DNA of 64,000 bases from assembly GCF_013337765.1 (NCBI RefSeq), contig NZ_VBSB01000002.1, positions 124,001 to 188,000 of the forward strand. The letters are read 5' to 3'. The DNA is from Mycolicibacterium sphagni. Lineage in GTDB: Bacteria > Actinomycetota > Actinomycetes > Mycobacteriales > Mycobacteriaceae. How positions within the stretch are numbered: position 1 is the stretch's first letter; every line of letters begins with the position of its first letter. The notes under the pieces are model-generated. The model made no database searches, had not been told where the DNA came from, and was given only the letters and a program-made list of their open reading frames with translations. The translations under genes were made by a program, and so were the position numbers. This document shows positions 38,197 through 46,340 of this stretch, piece after piece.

Positions 38197-38572
38197 GTTC
38201 GGCGAGCACGCCGGCCTCGACCAGCGCCTCATATCCGCCGATGACGTCGGTGGCCCGGTGCAGACCGAGGTCCAGCAATGAGACGGCAGCCAGGCTCGAG
38301 GTGTAGCCCTGCGAGCACAACACCACCCATTCGACGTCGTGGTCTTTCGCTTGGGGCAGCCGGGAGTCGCTGGTCGGGTCGCACCGCCACTCCAGCACGT
38401 TGCGTTCGATCATCAGCGCAGCTGCCGTCTCCCCTTCGACAGCTCGCTGGGCCGCCGGCCGTATGTCGACGAGAATCGCGCCGCGTCGCAGGGCAGCCGG
38501 AACTTCGGAGGCCTCCAATCGGCGCAGTCGCTGCCTCGCGACAGCCAGGATGCGATCGATTCGGCTGGTCAT
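38108..38572 (-). CDS. Rhodanese-like sulfurtransferase
   Basis: A 154-residue single-domain rhodanese. The cysteine loop is VVLCSQGYTSSLAA, with Cys at about residue 85, and ILVDIRPAAQRAVEG forms the start of the domain. The C-terminal about 30 residues are Pro/Ser-rich and lie in the 89-base overlap with the convergent hydrolase gene. It follows the cysteine dioxygenase gene after 4 bases, so it probably handles sulfane sulfur arising from cysteine metabolism. The active-site loop supports a persulfide-forming enzyme; the true donor is unknown. Confidence 0.85.
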   Translation of the reverse strand: MTSRIDRILAVARQRLRRLEASEVPAALRRGAILVDIRPAAQRAVEGETAAALMIERNVLEWRCDPTSDSRLPQAKDHDVEWVVLCSQGYTSSLAAVSLLDLGLHRATDVIGGYEALVEAGVLAELTPAPERFPATGPSSLPSNPVAAGSPPTR

Positions 38573-38576
38573 CGGT

Positions 38577-39149
38577 TCATTGCCCTTCGGGTTCGTCGGT
38601 CAGCTCGGTGCGCGTGCGGCGCAGCGTGTTGCGTTCAGTCACTTCGTAATACGACATCGCGGTAAGCGGCGGCGAGTAGGCGTGCACGCTCAGCGTCGCT
38701 GCGGTGGGCGGCGCAACAACGGGAGCTACCGTCGGGGCGCGGACCACGTCGTGAACCCAGCCAAGCGGAAATGCCGCCTGATCGCCGGCATCGAGGCGAC
38801 GGCGATGCAATCGCTCACCGTCCCAACGGTATTCGTGCAGGCCACCGGAGAGCACCGTGAGCGCACCCAGCGATCCGCCGTGATCGTGCAATTCGGTGAA
38901 ATGGCCAGGCACCCAGCTGATCAGCCAGACGTCGAGCTCGTCGTCGGCGTACAGCCGGGTGAACCACCGTTCGTCGGTCGGCGGCCCACCGGCGGGCAAC
39001 CGCTCGTTGAACCGACCGCGCAGCACCTCATCGGCGTACTGGTCGGTGGCGTGCAACAGGTCGGGCAACCGCAACCGGGTGGGTGCGGATACCGTCGGAG
39101 CGGTGGAGGGAAATGTGGCAACGGAAAGGGCAGCGCCCGAATACGGCAT
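38577..39149 (-). CDS. Cysteine dioxygenase family protein
   Basis: A 190-residue cupin of the cysteine dioxygenase family. The iron ligands are two His in ELHDHGGSLGAL and a third in GWVHDVVR about 50 residues later. The C-terminal HAYSPPLTAMSYYE is typical of bacterial members. It should oxidise cysteine to cysteine sulfinate, or act on a related thiol. The neighbouring rhodanese (4-base gap) makes a sulfur-metabolism pair; fusions of these two domains are known in other bacteria. No clear ribosome-binding site precedes ATG 39149. Confidence 0.85.
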   Translation of the reverse strand: MPYSGAALSVATFPSTAPTVSAPTRLRLPDLLHATDQYADEVLRGRFNERLPAGGPPTDERWFTRLYADDELDVWLISWVPGHFTELHDHGGSLGALTVLSGGLHEYRWDGERLHRRRLDAGDQAAFPLGWVHDVVRAPTVAPVVAPPTAATLSVHAYSPPLTAMSYYEVTERNTLRRTRTELTDEPEGQ

Positions 39150-39253
39150 GACGAGGAACTTTCAACAGAGTTGCAGGGTCAGATCGGGGGTTGGCTGGCG
39201 CCTAACAACAGTCCCGAGACCCGGTGCGCTCCGTCATGGCCGCCAGTGTTGCA

Positions 39254-39259
39254 TAGATT
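39254..39259 (+). promoter_or_regulatory. -10 hexamer of a leaderless lpqV promoter
   Basis: TAGATT (TANNNT type) lies 6 bases before the lpqV ATG with no ribosome-binding site between, consistent with a leaderless transcript. Confidence 0.45.
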
Positions 39260-39265
39260 GATTCC

Positions 39266-39697
39266 ATGCGCGGTCACCGATGTCGCCCCCTCGTTGCCGC
39301 CGCGGCGTGTGTCGCAGCTCTGGCCGCATGCTCGTCGGGCGGCGGCGGGCACAGCACCTCCACGACGCCTGCACCGTCGAGTGACGCGCAATCCTCGGCC
39401 GAGGCGGCCCCGCCGTCCGACGCCGTAGGGACGTCCCCTGGCGGGGTGACCACTCGAATTGACGTGCCCGCAGAATCGACCGAAGAACAATATGCGCAGG
39501 CCTGCATGGCCACCAAGACGTGGATGGAAGCCAAGGGCGGCGACCCGGCAACGTTGGTCGAGCCGTTCCTCAAGGAGCTCCAGGACAACGCGCCCGCCGG
39601 CCCGGCCACGTTCAACAGCACGTGGGGCCAGTTGTCCACCGCGCAGCAGGCTGCTGTCATCGTCGCGGTGCGCGCGGCCGCCGAGGGCGGCTGCTGA
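39266..39697 (+). CDS. lpqV: LpqV-like lipoprotein
   Basis: A 143-residue lipoprotein. A signal peptide ends in the lipobox LAAC (Cys at about residue 22), followed by a Ser/Thr/Pro-rich linker. A conserved C-terminal domain then carries PAESTEEQYAQACMATKTWM and LSTAQQAAVIVAVRAAAEG, which match M. tuberculosis LpqV (Rv1064c) from memory. It is anchored to the outer face of the plasma membrane; function unknown. Two further cysteines (about residue 80 and the last residue) could form a disulfide. Confidence 0.88.
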   Translation: MRGHRCRPLVAAAACVAALAACSSGGGGHSTSTTPAPSSDAQSSAEAAPPSDAVGTSPGGVTTRIDVPAESTEEQYAQACMATKTWMEAKGGDPATLVEPFLKELQDNAPAGPATFNSTWGQLSTAQQAAVIVAVRAAAEGGC

Positions 39698-39838
39698 CCG
39701 TTCCAATCACGGGTAGCAAAAGTCATCGCGACGACGACTTCCTGCCAACCGCCACTCAATCCCTGCCAGTGGAATTATTTGTCTGACCTCGCGGTTTACT
39801 TCTCTGTAACTGAAGAAACTCGAAGAAAAGGCAGCAAC

Positions 39839-40024
39839 ATGACCAAGTTCGCGATCGCGACCCTGTTGGGTTCTGCGATGAGCGCGGTCGTCATCGGCAT
39901 GGCCGCTCCCGCGGCCGCCGCCCCTAGCGGGTCCGGTGACACCCGCCACACCACATTCGACTCGCTGGGATACACGGTGGGCAGCGACAAGCAGGGCACC
40001 ATCGACGCAGTCCAGCGCGACTAG
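39839..40024 (+). CDS. Small secreted peptide, unknown
   Basis: A 61-residue product with a clear signal peptide (TLLGSAMSAVVIGMAAPAAAA, cleavage after the Ala run at about 27). The mature part is only about 34 residues, rich in Gly, Ser, Thr and Asp and without cysteine (SGDTRHTTFDSLGYTVGSDK). A GAAAAGG ribosome-binding site precedes ATG 39839, and a strong terminator lies 28 bases after the stop, so it is a well-defined single-gene unit. The frame is open upstream to 39779, but that part does not look like protein. No family recognised with confidence. Confidence 0.72.
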   Translation: MTKFAIATLLGSAMSAVVIGMAAPAAAAPSGSGDTRHTTFDSLGYTVGSDKQGTIDAVQRD

Positions 40025-40052
40025 CCGGGGCGCGACGACGCGCACCGACGAC

Positions 40053-40082
40053 GAAAGGGCACCCCGCAAGGGGTGCCCTTTC
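40053..40082 (+). terminator. Intrinsic terminator after the small secreted peptide gene
   Basis: The arms GAAAGGGCACCCC and GGGGTGCCCTTTC pair perfectly over 13 bp around a GCAA tetraloop. It lies between the peptide gene and the patatin gene start at 40118. The stem has AAA/TTT at its base but no long U-run, as is common in mycobacteria. Confidence 0.85.
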
Positions 40083-40117
40083 TCGCCGCGCCTGGCCCGA
40101 GTGAGCAGAATGGAGCC

Positions 40118-41119
40118 ATGGCCGACCAATCCCCTGTCGCGCGCGTCGCGCTTGCCCTCGGCAGCGGCGGCGCCCGGGGGTATGCGCATATCGGCGTGAT
40201 CGACGAACTCCAAAGCCGCGGATACGAAATCGTCGGTGTCGCCGGCTCGTCGATGGGGGCATTGGTCGGTGGCCTGCATGCCGCCGGATCGCTCGCCGAA
40301 TTCTCGGACTGGGCCAAGACTTTGACGCAGCGGGCCGTGCTGCGCCTGCTCGACCCATCGATCACCGCCTCCGGCGTGCTGCGCGCCGAGAAGATTCTCG
40401 ACGCGGTGCGCGACATCCTCGGCGACGCCACCATCGAAAGCCTGCCGATCCCCTACACCGCGGTGGCCACCGACCTGATCGCAGGCAAATCGGTGTGGCT
40501 GCAACGCGGACCGGTCGACGCCGCCATCCGCGCCTCGATCGCGATCCCCGGGATCATCGCCCCACATGTGCTCGACGGCCGGTTGCTGGCCGACGGCGGG
40601 ATCCTCGATCCACTACCGATGGCGCCGATCTCCGCGGTCAACGCCGACGTCACCATCGCGGTCAGCCTGTCCGGACCCGCTCCCGACGACAACGAGGACA
40701 CCCCGGCCGATCCCGAGGCCCGCGCCAGCGTCGAATGGCTCGGCCGGCTGCTGCGCAGCACGTCAGGACTCATGGACACCACCGCGGCGCGTTCCATTCT
40801 CGACACCCCGACGGCACGTTCGATGTTGAGCCGGTTCGGCACCGGTTCGGAGTCCGAGGACGCCGCCGAGGATCTGGAAGCCCCGATCCCCAAGCTCGGC
40901 AGTTTCGCGGTGATGAACCGCACCATCGAGATCGCGCAGGCCGCCCTGGCTCGCCATCAGATGGCGGCCTATCCGCCCGATCTGCTCATCGAAGTACCCC
41001 GAACCGCTTGCCGCAGCTTGGAATTCCACCGCGCCGCCGAGGTCATCGACCTCGGCCGTGAGCTCGCCGCCAAAGCGTTGGACGGCTACCGCAACACTCT
41101 CACTTCAGAAACTCCGTGA
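40118..41119 (+). CDS. Patatin-like phospholipase (Rv1063c-like)
   Basis: A 333-residue patatin. LALGSGGARGYAHIGVI forms the Gly-rich oxyanion loop, GSSMGALVGG the nucleophile elbow with Ser at about 46, and DGGILDPLP the Asp of the Ser-Asp dyad at about 165. It should cleave acyl esters of lipids; NTE/RssA-like members are membrane-associated. A GGAG lies close (2 bases) to ATG 40118, so the start is not ideal but agrees with the family N-terminus. It is convergent with a second patatin gene, overlapping it by 20 bases. Confidence 0.87.
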   Translation: MADQSPVARVALALGSGGARGYAHIGVIDELQSRGYEIVGVAGSSMGALVGGLHAAGSLAEFSDWAKTLTQRAVLRLLDPSITASGVLRAEKILDAVRDILGDATIESLPIPYTAVATDLIAGKSVWLQRGPVDAAIRASIAIPGIIAPHVLDGRLLADGGILDPLPMAPISAVNADVTIAVSLSGPAPDDNEDTPADPEARASVEWLGRLLRSTSGLMDTTAARSILDTPTARSMLSRFGTGSESEDAAEDLEAPIPKLGSFAVMNRTIEIAQAALARHQMAAYPPDLLIEVPRTACRSLEFHRAAEVIDLGRELAAKALDGYRNTLTSETP

Positions 41120-41951
41120 CCGCGGCAGCCACCCGCCGTCCTTGTTCGCGTCCGGCCAGCGCCGACGGGCGCCGGCAACGGGGGTCGAGCAGGTTGGGAC
41201 CGAAGGCCGCCAGCGACTCGTCGTCGGCGAAGATGGCGAAGGTCCGCGCACTGAAGGCCGCGACTTCGGCCGCGGTGCCGCTGCTGAACGGCGACGGCGT
41301 GGATTCGCTCGCGGGCACCAGGATCACCGCCGTCGCACAGTCGTCGGCCACGGCGGTATGGACCGAACTGCTGACGCCGCCGTCCATGTAGCGCCTGCCG
41401 CCGATGGTCACCGGCGGCCAGGTGCCCGGCACCGCGCAGCTGGCCGCGACCGCGTCGACCAGGTCCACCCCGGACGACGAATCGAAGACCGCCAGATCAC
41501 CGGTCGCGGTGTCGATCGCGGTGATCCGCAGATCGTGTGCGGGCCAGGTGTGCGACGGCAGCCGCGCTTCGATGACCTTCCGGCGGACCGACTCGGGGAC
41601 GGTCGGCGCGTTCAACGCGACGGCCCCGATGCGCTGCAGTTTCTCCCGGACCTCGCCGGGTTGGGCCACCGCGGAGAGGAAAAGCGCGGTGATCGCATCG
41701 AAGTCGGCGCCGGAGTCGATCTCCGTCGAGATATCGCCGGTCTGGCGGTCGAAGAGTTCCGCCAGCGCCACCGGGCTACTGATCTGTGCGGCGACGGTGG
41801 AGCCGGCCGAGGTGCCGACCAGGACATCGGAGTCCAGCAGCGCCCGCGCGGTATCCGGGGCCTCGTCGGCGATCCCGCGCAGGATTCCGGTTTCCCAACC
41901 GATGCCGGCAAGCCCGCCGCCGGCCAGGATCAGGGCTCGTTTCGTCGTCAC
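41100..41951 (-). CDS. Patatin-like phospholipase (Rv1062-like)
   Basis: A 283-residue patatin of a different subgroup from its convergent neighbour. The N-terminal LAGGGLAGIGWETGILRG is the oxyanion loop, VGTSAGSTVAAQ the nucleophile elbow (Ser at about 48) and YMDGGVSSS the Asp (about 184). It is likely a lipid acyl hydrolase. Its ATG overlaps the stop of the ankyrin-repeat gene by 4 bases (ATGA), so the two are translationally coupled. Syntenic with Rv1062. Confidence 0.87.
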   Translation of the reverse strand: MTTKRALILAGGGLAGIGWETGILRGIADEAPDTARALLDSDVLVGTSAGSTVAAQISSPVALAELFDRQTGDISTEIDSGADFDAITALFLSAVAQPGEVREKLQRIGAVALNAPTVPESVRRKVIEARLPSHTWPAHDLRITAIDTATGDLAVFDSSSGVDLVDAVAASCAVPGTWPPVTIGGRRYMDGGVSSSVHTAVADDCATAVILVPASESTPSPFSSGTAAEVAAFSARTFAIFADDESLAAFGPNLLDPRCRRPSALAGREQGRRVAAAVTEFLK

Positions 41952-43177
41952 AGCGTGCGAGTCTGCCAGCTGCCCAGGTACGCGGCCGCTTCAGTCTGGT
42001 AGGCGTGCTGCGCCCAGCCCAACGGTGTCGTCCCATAACGGTGATCGACGAGAGTGGGGTCCGCACCCGCCTCGAGCAGCCGTCGCATCAAGTTCAGGTC
42101 GCCGCTCCAGGCCGCATGGTGCAGCGGGGTGGCACCGTCGCCGTCGCGGACGTTCGGATCGTCGGGAAACTCGGGCTCGACCAGGTCGGCGTGCCCGATG
42201 TCGATCCCGTGCCGGGCCAACAACGCAAGTCGGTCAGCGAAGCCGTGTTCGGCGGCCCAGTCGATTTGGCGCTGCCACATCTGCGCACGGGTTTCCATCG
42301 CTTCACCCAGTCGACGTTCCCAGAGGCTTGGGCCTGCGTCGGCCAAGCCGTGGCGGAACAGCAGCTCGAGATGCGAGTCGTCGGCACGAAACATGCGGTT
42401 GTACAGGGTCTGTTGGTCGACGGGGTGTGCGCCGTGCTGCAACAGCAACACAGCCAGAGCCAGCGCGAACGGGTGGCGCGGTTGACGGCCCGGCCCCTGT
42501 TCCCCTTCGCCGAACACGCCGGTGAGCGCCGTGAACGGTGTGGCCATGGCGCGCCAGAGGTAGCCGGAGTCGGGGTCAGCGCCGGCATCCAGCAGTACGA
42601 CGGCCGCTGCGAGAACGTCATCTTTGTTGCGCGGCAAGGGAACCCGCGAGTAGCACAGGTACAGCAGCGGCACCCAGCCGAATGGGCCGCCCGGCGTGGT
42701 GGCCAGATCGGGCCGGGCCTCGAGATGGCTGGTTAGCGCCGCAGGGTCGGCGGCCGATGCCGCGGCCCACACATGATGTTGTGGCACATCGGGATTCGAC
42801 TCGATCAGCTCGGCGGCAGCTTGCCAACGGGGCGGGGCGTCGCTGTGGTCATAGCGCAACGACGACAATGAGCAGAACCGGTCGGCTGCAGCCAATTCGT
42901 CCTCGGTGATCCCACTGGGATCCACCGCGAGTTCTTCGGCGACCGCCAAATAGCCGACCAGCGCCGGCCAGCCGCTGAACCCGTAACCGCGGGCGACGGT
43001 GAGCTGAGCGTCGTGCAACCGGAATCGCCCCGAGCCCAACGCTATATCGGACCGCGGGTGATAGCGGCGGACCGTCTGCAGCGCCTTGGCGTCGCCGGCG
43101 ATCGCTCCGCGCTGCAGGGTGCGCGCATCCGAGCGCAGCCGCTCGAGTGACGGATTGTCGGGCAGGGAACTGGCCAT
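41948..43177 (-). CDS. Ankyrin-repeat protein
   Basis: A 409-residue soluble protein. Two clear ankyrin repeats are near the C-terminus: GATPLHHAAWSGDLNLMRRL then LEAGADPTLVDHRYGTTPLG. Weaker repeat-like units lie earlier (AALTSHLEARPDLATTPGG, VVLLDAGADPDSG, LLLQHGAHPVDQQ). Ankyrin proteins bind partners rather than catalyse. GAGGAGG upstream is better spaced for ATG 43177 than for GTG 43180. The 4-base overlap with the patatin gene suggests the two products act together. Confidence 0.82.
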   Translation of the reverse strand: MASSLPDNPSLERLRSDARTLQRGAIAGDAKALQTVRRYHPRSDIALGSGRFRLHDAQLTVARGYGFSGWPALVGYLAVAEELAVDPSGITEDELAAADRFCSLSSLRYDHSDAPPRWQAAAELIESNPDVPQHHVWAAASAADPAALTSHLEARPDLATTPGGPFGWVPLLYLCYSRVPLPRNKDDVLAAAVVLLDAGADPDSGYLWRAMATPFTALTGVFGEGEQGPGRQPRHPFALALAVLLLQHGAHPVDQQTLYNRMFRADDSHLELLFRHGLADAGPSLWERRLGEAMETRAQMWQRQIDWAAEHGFADRLALLARHGIDIGHADLVEPEFPDDPNVRDGDGATPLHHAAWSGDLNLMRRLLEAGADPTLVDHRYGTTPLGWAQHAYQTEAAAYLGSWQTRTL

Positions 43178-43331
43178 CACGGCCTCCTCTCACGTGCCCT
43201 GCGTCCGCGAGGCCGGGCCGAGAAGAGGTCGGTCAGCAGTCAAACGTCAAGAGCAGGGAGGCTGAGCCTCTTCGAGCGGACATCGGGCGGTCCTGCGCGC
43301 CCGATCCGGACGCTACCAGCCCGACGGTCGT

Positions 43332-44480
43332 TCAGCGAGACCCGCTGTAGGCCCTGGCAACCCGGGTGACGAACTGGTAGACGCCGTCCTCGTCGGGGGC
43401 CAGCGGCCCCGGCCGGGCGTGCGGAGAGCTCAGCCCCCTCTGCACCGATTCGCAGGCCGTCCAGTCCTGCCGGTTGGTCAGATCCCAGAAGTCCACCGCG
43501 TACGACGGGTCGAAATCAGGCTTGTCGAGCGCTTCTTTCGGGAACGCCCACGCGCATTCCACGTGGGTGCGGTCGACGGCCAACGGCGTCATCAGGTGGG
43601 TCATCACGTAATCGGGGTGCAGGCTCACCAGCAGGTTGGGGAATCCCACCAGATACATGACGGTGCGAAGTTCTTGTTCGGAAAGGCCTTTGATCGCCAC
43701 GCCGCCGCTGCGCCCGCTCAGTGACATGGTCTCGGCCTCGTCGATCATCCCCATCCAGCCGCCGATCCAGTCGCCGGGCAGGTCGAGGTTCTCACCACTG
43801 GTCGGCGGGCTGATCTTGGACAGTTCGGGGTGGATCGTCGAGCAGTGGTAGCACTCCTGGTAGTTCTCGACGATCACCTTCCAGTTGGTCTCCAGCTCGT
43901 AGGAGTGCCGCGCCACCACGGTCAGGTCCTCTGGACGGTACGGGCCGATGACGTCTTCCATGCCGGCGACGTGCTGGTCGAAATCGGCGTCACTACCGCT
44001 GGGGTCGACGAACAGGTAACCGTGCCAGTCCACGAGACGCAGCTCGGCAAGGCCGAACTGGTCGGGGTTGAACCCCTCGGCGGCGTCGAAGAGCGGTGCT
44101 TTGCGCAGTTCGCCGTTGAGCTTGTAGGACCACGAATGGTAGGGACAGACGATACCGCGCCGCTTGGCGGTGGCACCGCACGCCAGCATCTCGTGTCCAC
44201 GGTGGCGACACACATTGGCGAAGGCGCGCACCTGATTGTCATCGCCGCGCACCAACAGGATTCCGTTGGCACCCGATCCGACGGCCTTCTGCGCGCCAAC
44301 CCCGTCGAGGTCGCTGGCGTGGCCCACGCAGTGCCAGCCGGAGAAGATGTGGCGCTTCTCCCAGTCGAATACCTCGGCCTCGACGTAGGCCTCCCGCGGC
44401 AACATACGGGACTGCCCGAACGGCGCGAGGGAGGCGGCGAGATCGTCGGCAGGTACCGGCGCCGGAGTCTGTTTGAACAT
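43332..44480 (-). CDS. Rieske non-heme iron oxygenase, quaternary-amine type
   Basis: A 382-residue ring-hydroxylating-type alpha subunit. Rieske cluster: CRHRGH (Cys91, His93) and CPYHSW (Cys112, His115). The mononuclear iron site is in ENYQECYHCSTIHP (His212, His217). The residue three before His212 is Glu209; most Rieske oxygenases have Asp there, whereas carnitine oxygenase CntA and relatives acting on quaternary amines use Glu. The likely reaction is oxidative C-N cleavage or N-demethylation. A reductase partner is not nearby. The gene has a leaderless-type promoter overlapped by a degenerate copy of the cluster operator. Confidence 0.9.
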   Translation of the reverse strand: MFKQTPAPVPADDLAASLAPFGQSRMLPREAYVEAEVFDWEKRHIFSGWHCVGHASDLDGVGAQKAVGSGANGILLVRGDDNQVRAFANVCRHRGHEMLACGATAKRRGIVCPYHSWSYKLNGELRKAPLFDAAEGFNPDQFGLAELRLVDWHGYLFVDPSGSDADFDQHVAGMEDVIGPYRPEDLTVVARHSYELETNWKVIVENYQECYHCSTIHPELSKISPPTSGENLDLPGDWIGGWMGMIDEAETMSLSGRSGGVAIKGLSEQELRTVMYLVGFPNLLVSLHPDYVMTHLMTPLAVDRTHVECAWAFPKEALDKPDFDPSYAVDFWDLTNRQDWTACESVQRGLSSPHARPGPLAPDEDGVYQFVTRVARAYSGSR

Positions 44481-44492
44481 ACAGTCAGACTA
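44471..44492. promoter_or_regulatory. Degenerate cluster operator and -10 at the Rieske gene start
   Basis: GTTTGAAC-ATA-CAGTCA (44471-44487) shares TGAAC and CAGTCA, in the same spacing, with the exact operators at 47637 and 56282. On the minus strand TAGTCT (44492-44487) is a good -10, 6 bases before the ATG at 44480. The site therefore covers both promoter and start codon. Identity to the exact operator is only about 13 of 20, so it is the weakest member. Confidence 0.45.
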
Positions 44493-45368
44493 GGCCTCGC
44501 CGGCGAAGGCGGCAATCCCGCCGCGGCTGGCATCGTCGCCGCGAGTCATCCGGCGATACACCAGATATCCGACGGTGACCGCGACCAACGCCGCCAACAG
44601 CAGCAGGGTGGCCAGCGCATTGAGCGCCGGAGTCGGCGCGGCGCGAGCGGTGTTGTAGATCTTCACCGAAACCGGTTCGGTCGAGGAGTTGCCGGACAGG
44701 TAGCGCACCAGCACGAAGTCGTCGATGACGTCGGCGAACACCAGCACCGTGCTGGCGAAGATCGCCGGAAACAACATCGGCACCGTCACCCGCCGCAGCG
44801 CCTCCATCGGCGATGCGCCCAAATCCATTGCGGCTTCTTCATATTGGTTGCCGATTGTGGCAAGTCTGGCCCGCACGAGCACGGCCGGGTAGGCGATCTG
44901 AAAGGTGATCAGGCCGATCACCTGAGCCGACGTGCCCAGCCCGATCGGCAGTGCCAGCGAGGTCATCACGAACAGCAGCGCGACCGCGAGGAGCACCTCG
45001 GGGACCACGAACGACACCAGCATCAGCAGGTTGGCACCGGAGGGTAGCCGCCCCCGCCAGCGGTCGATGCCGATGGCGAACAGCACGCCCAGCGGCACGG
45101 TGATCAGCGTGGTGATCACGCCGAGCTTCAGCGTCTGCAGCAGGGCGGTGTGCAGCGAGGCGTCGTGCCACACCGATTTGGTGGCATCGCCCCAGTACCA
45201 GCGAAACGAGAAGCCCTGCCAGTTGGTCCGCGACCTGCCGTCGTTGAACGAGAACATCACCGCGATCAGCACCGGCAACAGCGACCACACCAGATACCCG
45301 GCGGTGACCGCCATCAAGATCCGCGGCGGTCGCCACGGGTCTTTCCACCACGAGACGGGGCCCCTCAT
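44490..45368 (-). CDS. ABC transporter permease, PotC-like (spermidine/putrescine family)
   Basis: A 292-residue integral membrane protein with six hydrophobic helices. The permease EAA loop is EEAAMDLGASPMEALRRVTVPML (about 187-209), where the ATPase docks. Family resemblance is to PotC/YdcV-type permeases for polyamines and related amines. ATG 45368 has GAGGG 6 bases upstream; in-frame ATG 45398 and TTG 45422 are alternatives. It is the last of the minus-strand potD-potB-potC run, and the Rieske gene follows after 9 bases, so readthrough into it is likely. Confidence 0.87.
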   Translation of the reverse strand: MRGPVSWWKDPWRPPRILMAVTAGYLVWSLLPVLIAVMFSFNDGRSRTNWQGFSFRWYWGDATKSVWHDASLHTALLQTLKLGVITTLITVPLGVLFAIGIDRWRGRLPSGANLLMLVSFVVPEVLLAVALLFVMTSLALPIGLGTSAQVIGLITFQIAYPAVLVRARLATIGNQYEEAAMDLGASPMEALRRVTVPMLFPAIFASTVLVFADVIDDFVLVRYLSGNSSTEPVSVKIYNTARAAPTPALNALATLLLLAALVAVTVGYLVYRRMTRGDDASRGGIAAFAGEA

Positions 45369-45429
45369 GCCGCGCCCTCGCAGGCTCGGTCGCGCCATGT
45401 CCGCCCATGATGCGCTCCGCAAGCGTCGC

Positions 45430-46335
45430 TCATGTGGACACCTCGTCGCGCGCGGTGACGCGTACGTAGTAGAACATCGGCACCACGGTGACGATCAACA
45501 CCAGCATCACGAATGCACCGGCCTGCCCAGTCTGTCCCGGTGCTTGCACACTGTCGTTGATCAGGTTGCCGACCATCGCCGTCTTCGGTGAGGCCGACAG
45601 CATGTCGGAGGTGAAGTAGTCACCGAGCATCGGCAGACAGGTCAGCAGGACGGCGGCCAGGATCGTGGGCCGGCACATCGGCAGCGTCACCCGCCAGAAC
45701 GATTCGAGTCGGTTGGCCCCCAGATCACGGGCCGCTTCCAGCGTCGACTGCGGCAGCCGGTCGAGGCCCGCGTAGAGCGGCAGGATCATGTAGGGCACGT
45801 AGCCGTAGACCAAGCCAAGGACGACCACCACCGGCTGGCCGGTCAGCCAGTGCACGTTGATTGTGAAGAGCCCACCGAGGCTGAACAGTCGATTGACCAT
45901 GCCATCGTCCTGAAGCAGGTTGACCCAGGCCAGCATTCGCATCATGTAGCTGATCCAGAACGGTGCGATCAGCGCGGCGAGCAGCACGCCGGCCCACCGG
46001 CCCGACAGGCGCGCCGTGTAGTAGGCCACCGGGAAGGCGATCAGCAGGCACAGCACGCTGGCCAGCACGACGTACATCGCGGTGCGCAACAGCGCGGGCC
46101 CGAACACCCCGTTCTCGCCGACGATATGCGTCAGAACGTAGGTGAATTGAGAAGGGTTCCACTCCAACGGGTTCCACACCGGGATCGGCGTGCGGAAGAT
46201 CGGGTCGACCTGGCCGAAGACGATGGCCAGCACCACGTACAGCGGGGCCAGGAAGAACACCGCCAGCCAGACGACGCCGGGCATGGCGAGCAGGGGCCAC
46301 AACCCACTGTTGCGCGTCCGCTGCGTCAGGGTCAC
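45430..46335 (-). CDS. ABC transporter permease, PotB-like
   Basis: A 301-residue membrane protein with six helices. The EAA loop is LEAARDLGANRLESFWRVTLPM (about 195-216). The periplasmic loop after helix 1 is long, as in PotB/YdcU proteins. GTG 46335 follows the stop of the binding-protein gene after 5 bases and has a G-rich stretch upstream; the frame is open to 46371, which would overlap that gene. It forms the heterodimeric channel with the PotC-like gene downstream. Confidence 0.86.
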   Translation of the reverse strand: MTLTQRTRNSGLWPLLAMPGVVWLAVFFLAPLYVVLAIVFGQVDPIFRTPIPVWNPLEWNPSQFTYVLTHIVGENGVFGPALLRTAMYVVLASVLCLLIAFPVAYYTARLSGRWAGVLLAALIAPFWISYMMRMLAWVNLLQDDGMVNRLFSLGGLFTINVHWLTGQPVVVVLGLVYGYVPYMILPLYAGLDRLPQSTLEAARDLGANRLESFWRVTLPMCRPTILAAVLLTCLPMLGDYFTSDMLSASPKTAMVGNLINDSVQAPGQTGQAGAFVMLVLIVTVVPMFYYVRVTARDEVST

Positions 46336-46340
46336 CTGGG

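Noticed and set aside
43178..43331. GAGGC-TGA-GCCTC mini-palindrome between the ankyrin and Rieske genes
   Set aside because: Arms of only 5 bases, no T-run and no promoter nearby; too weak to call a terminator or operator.
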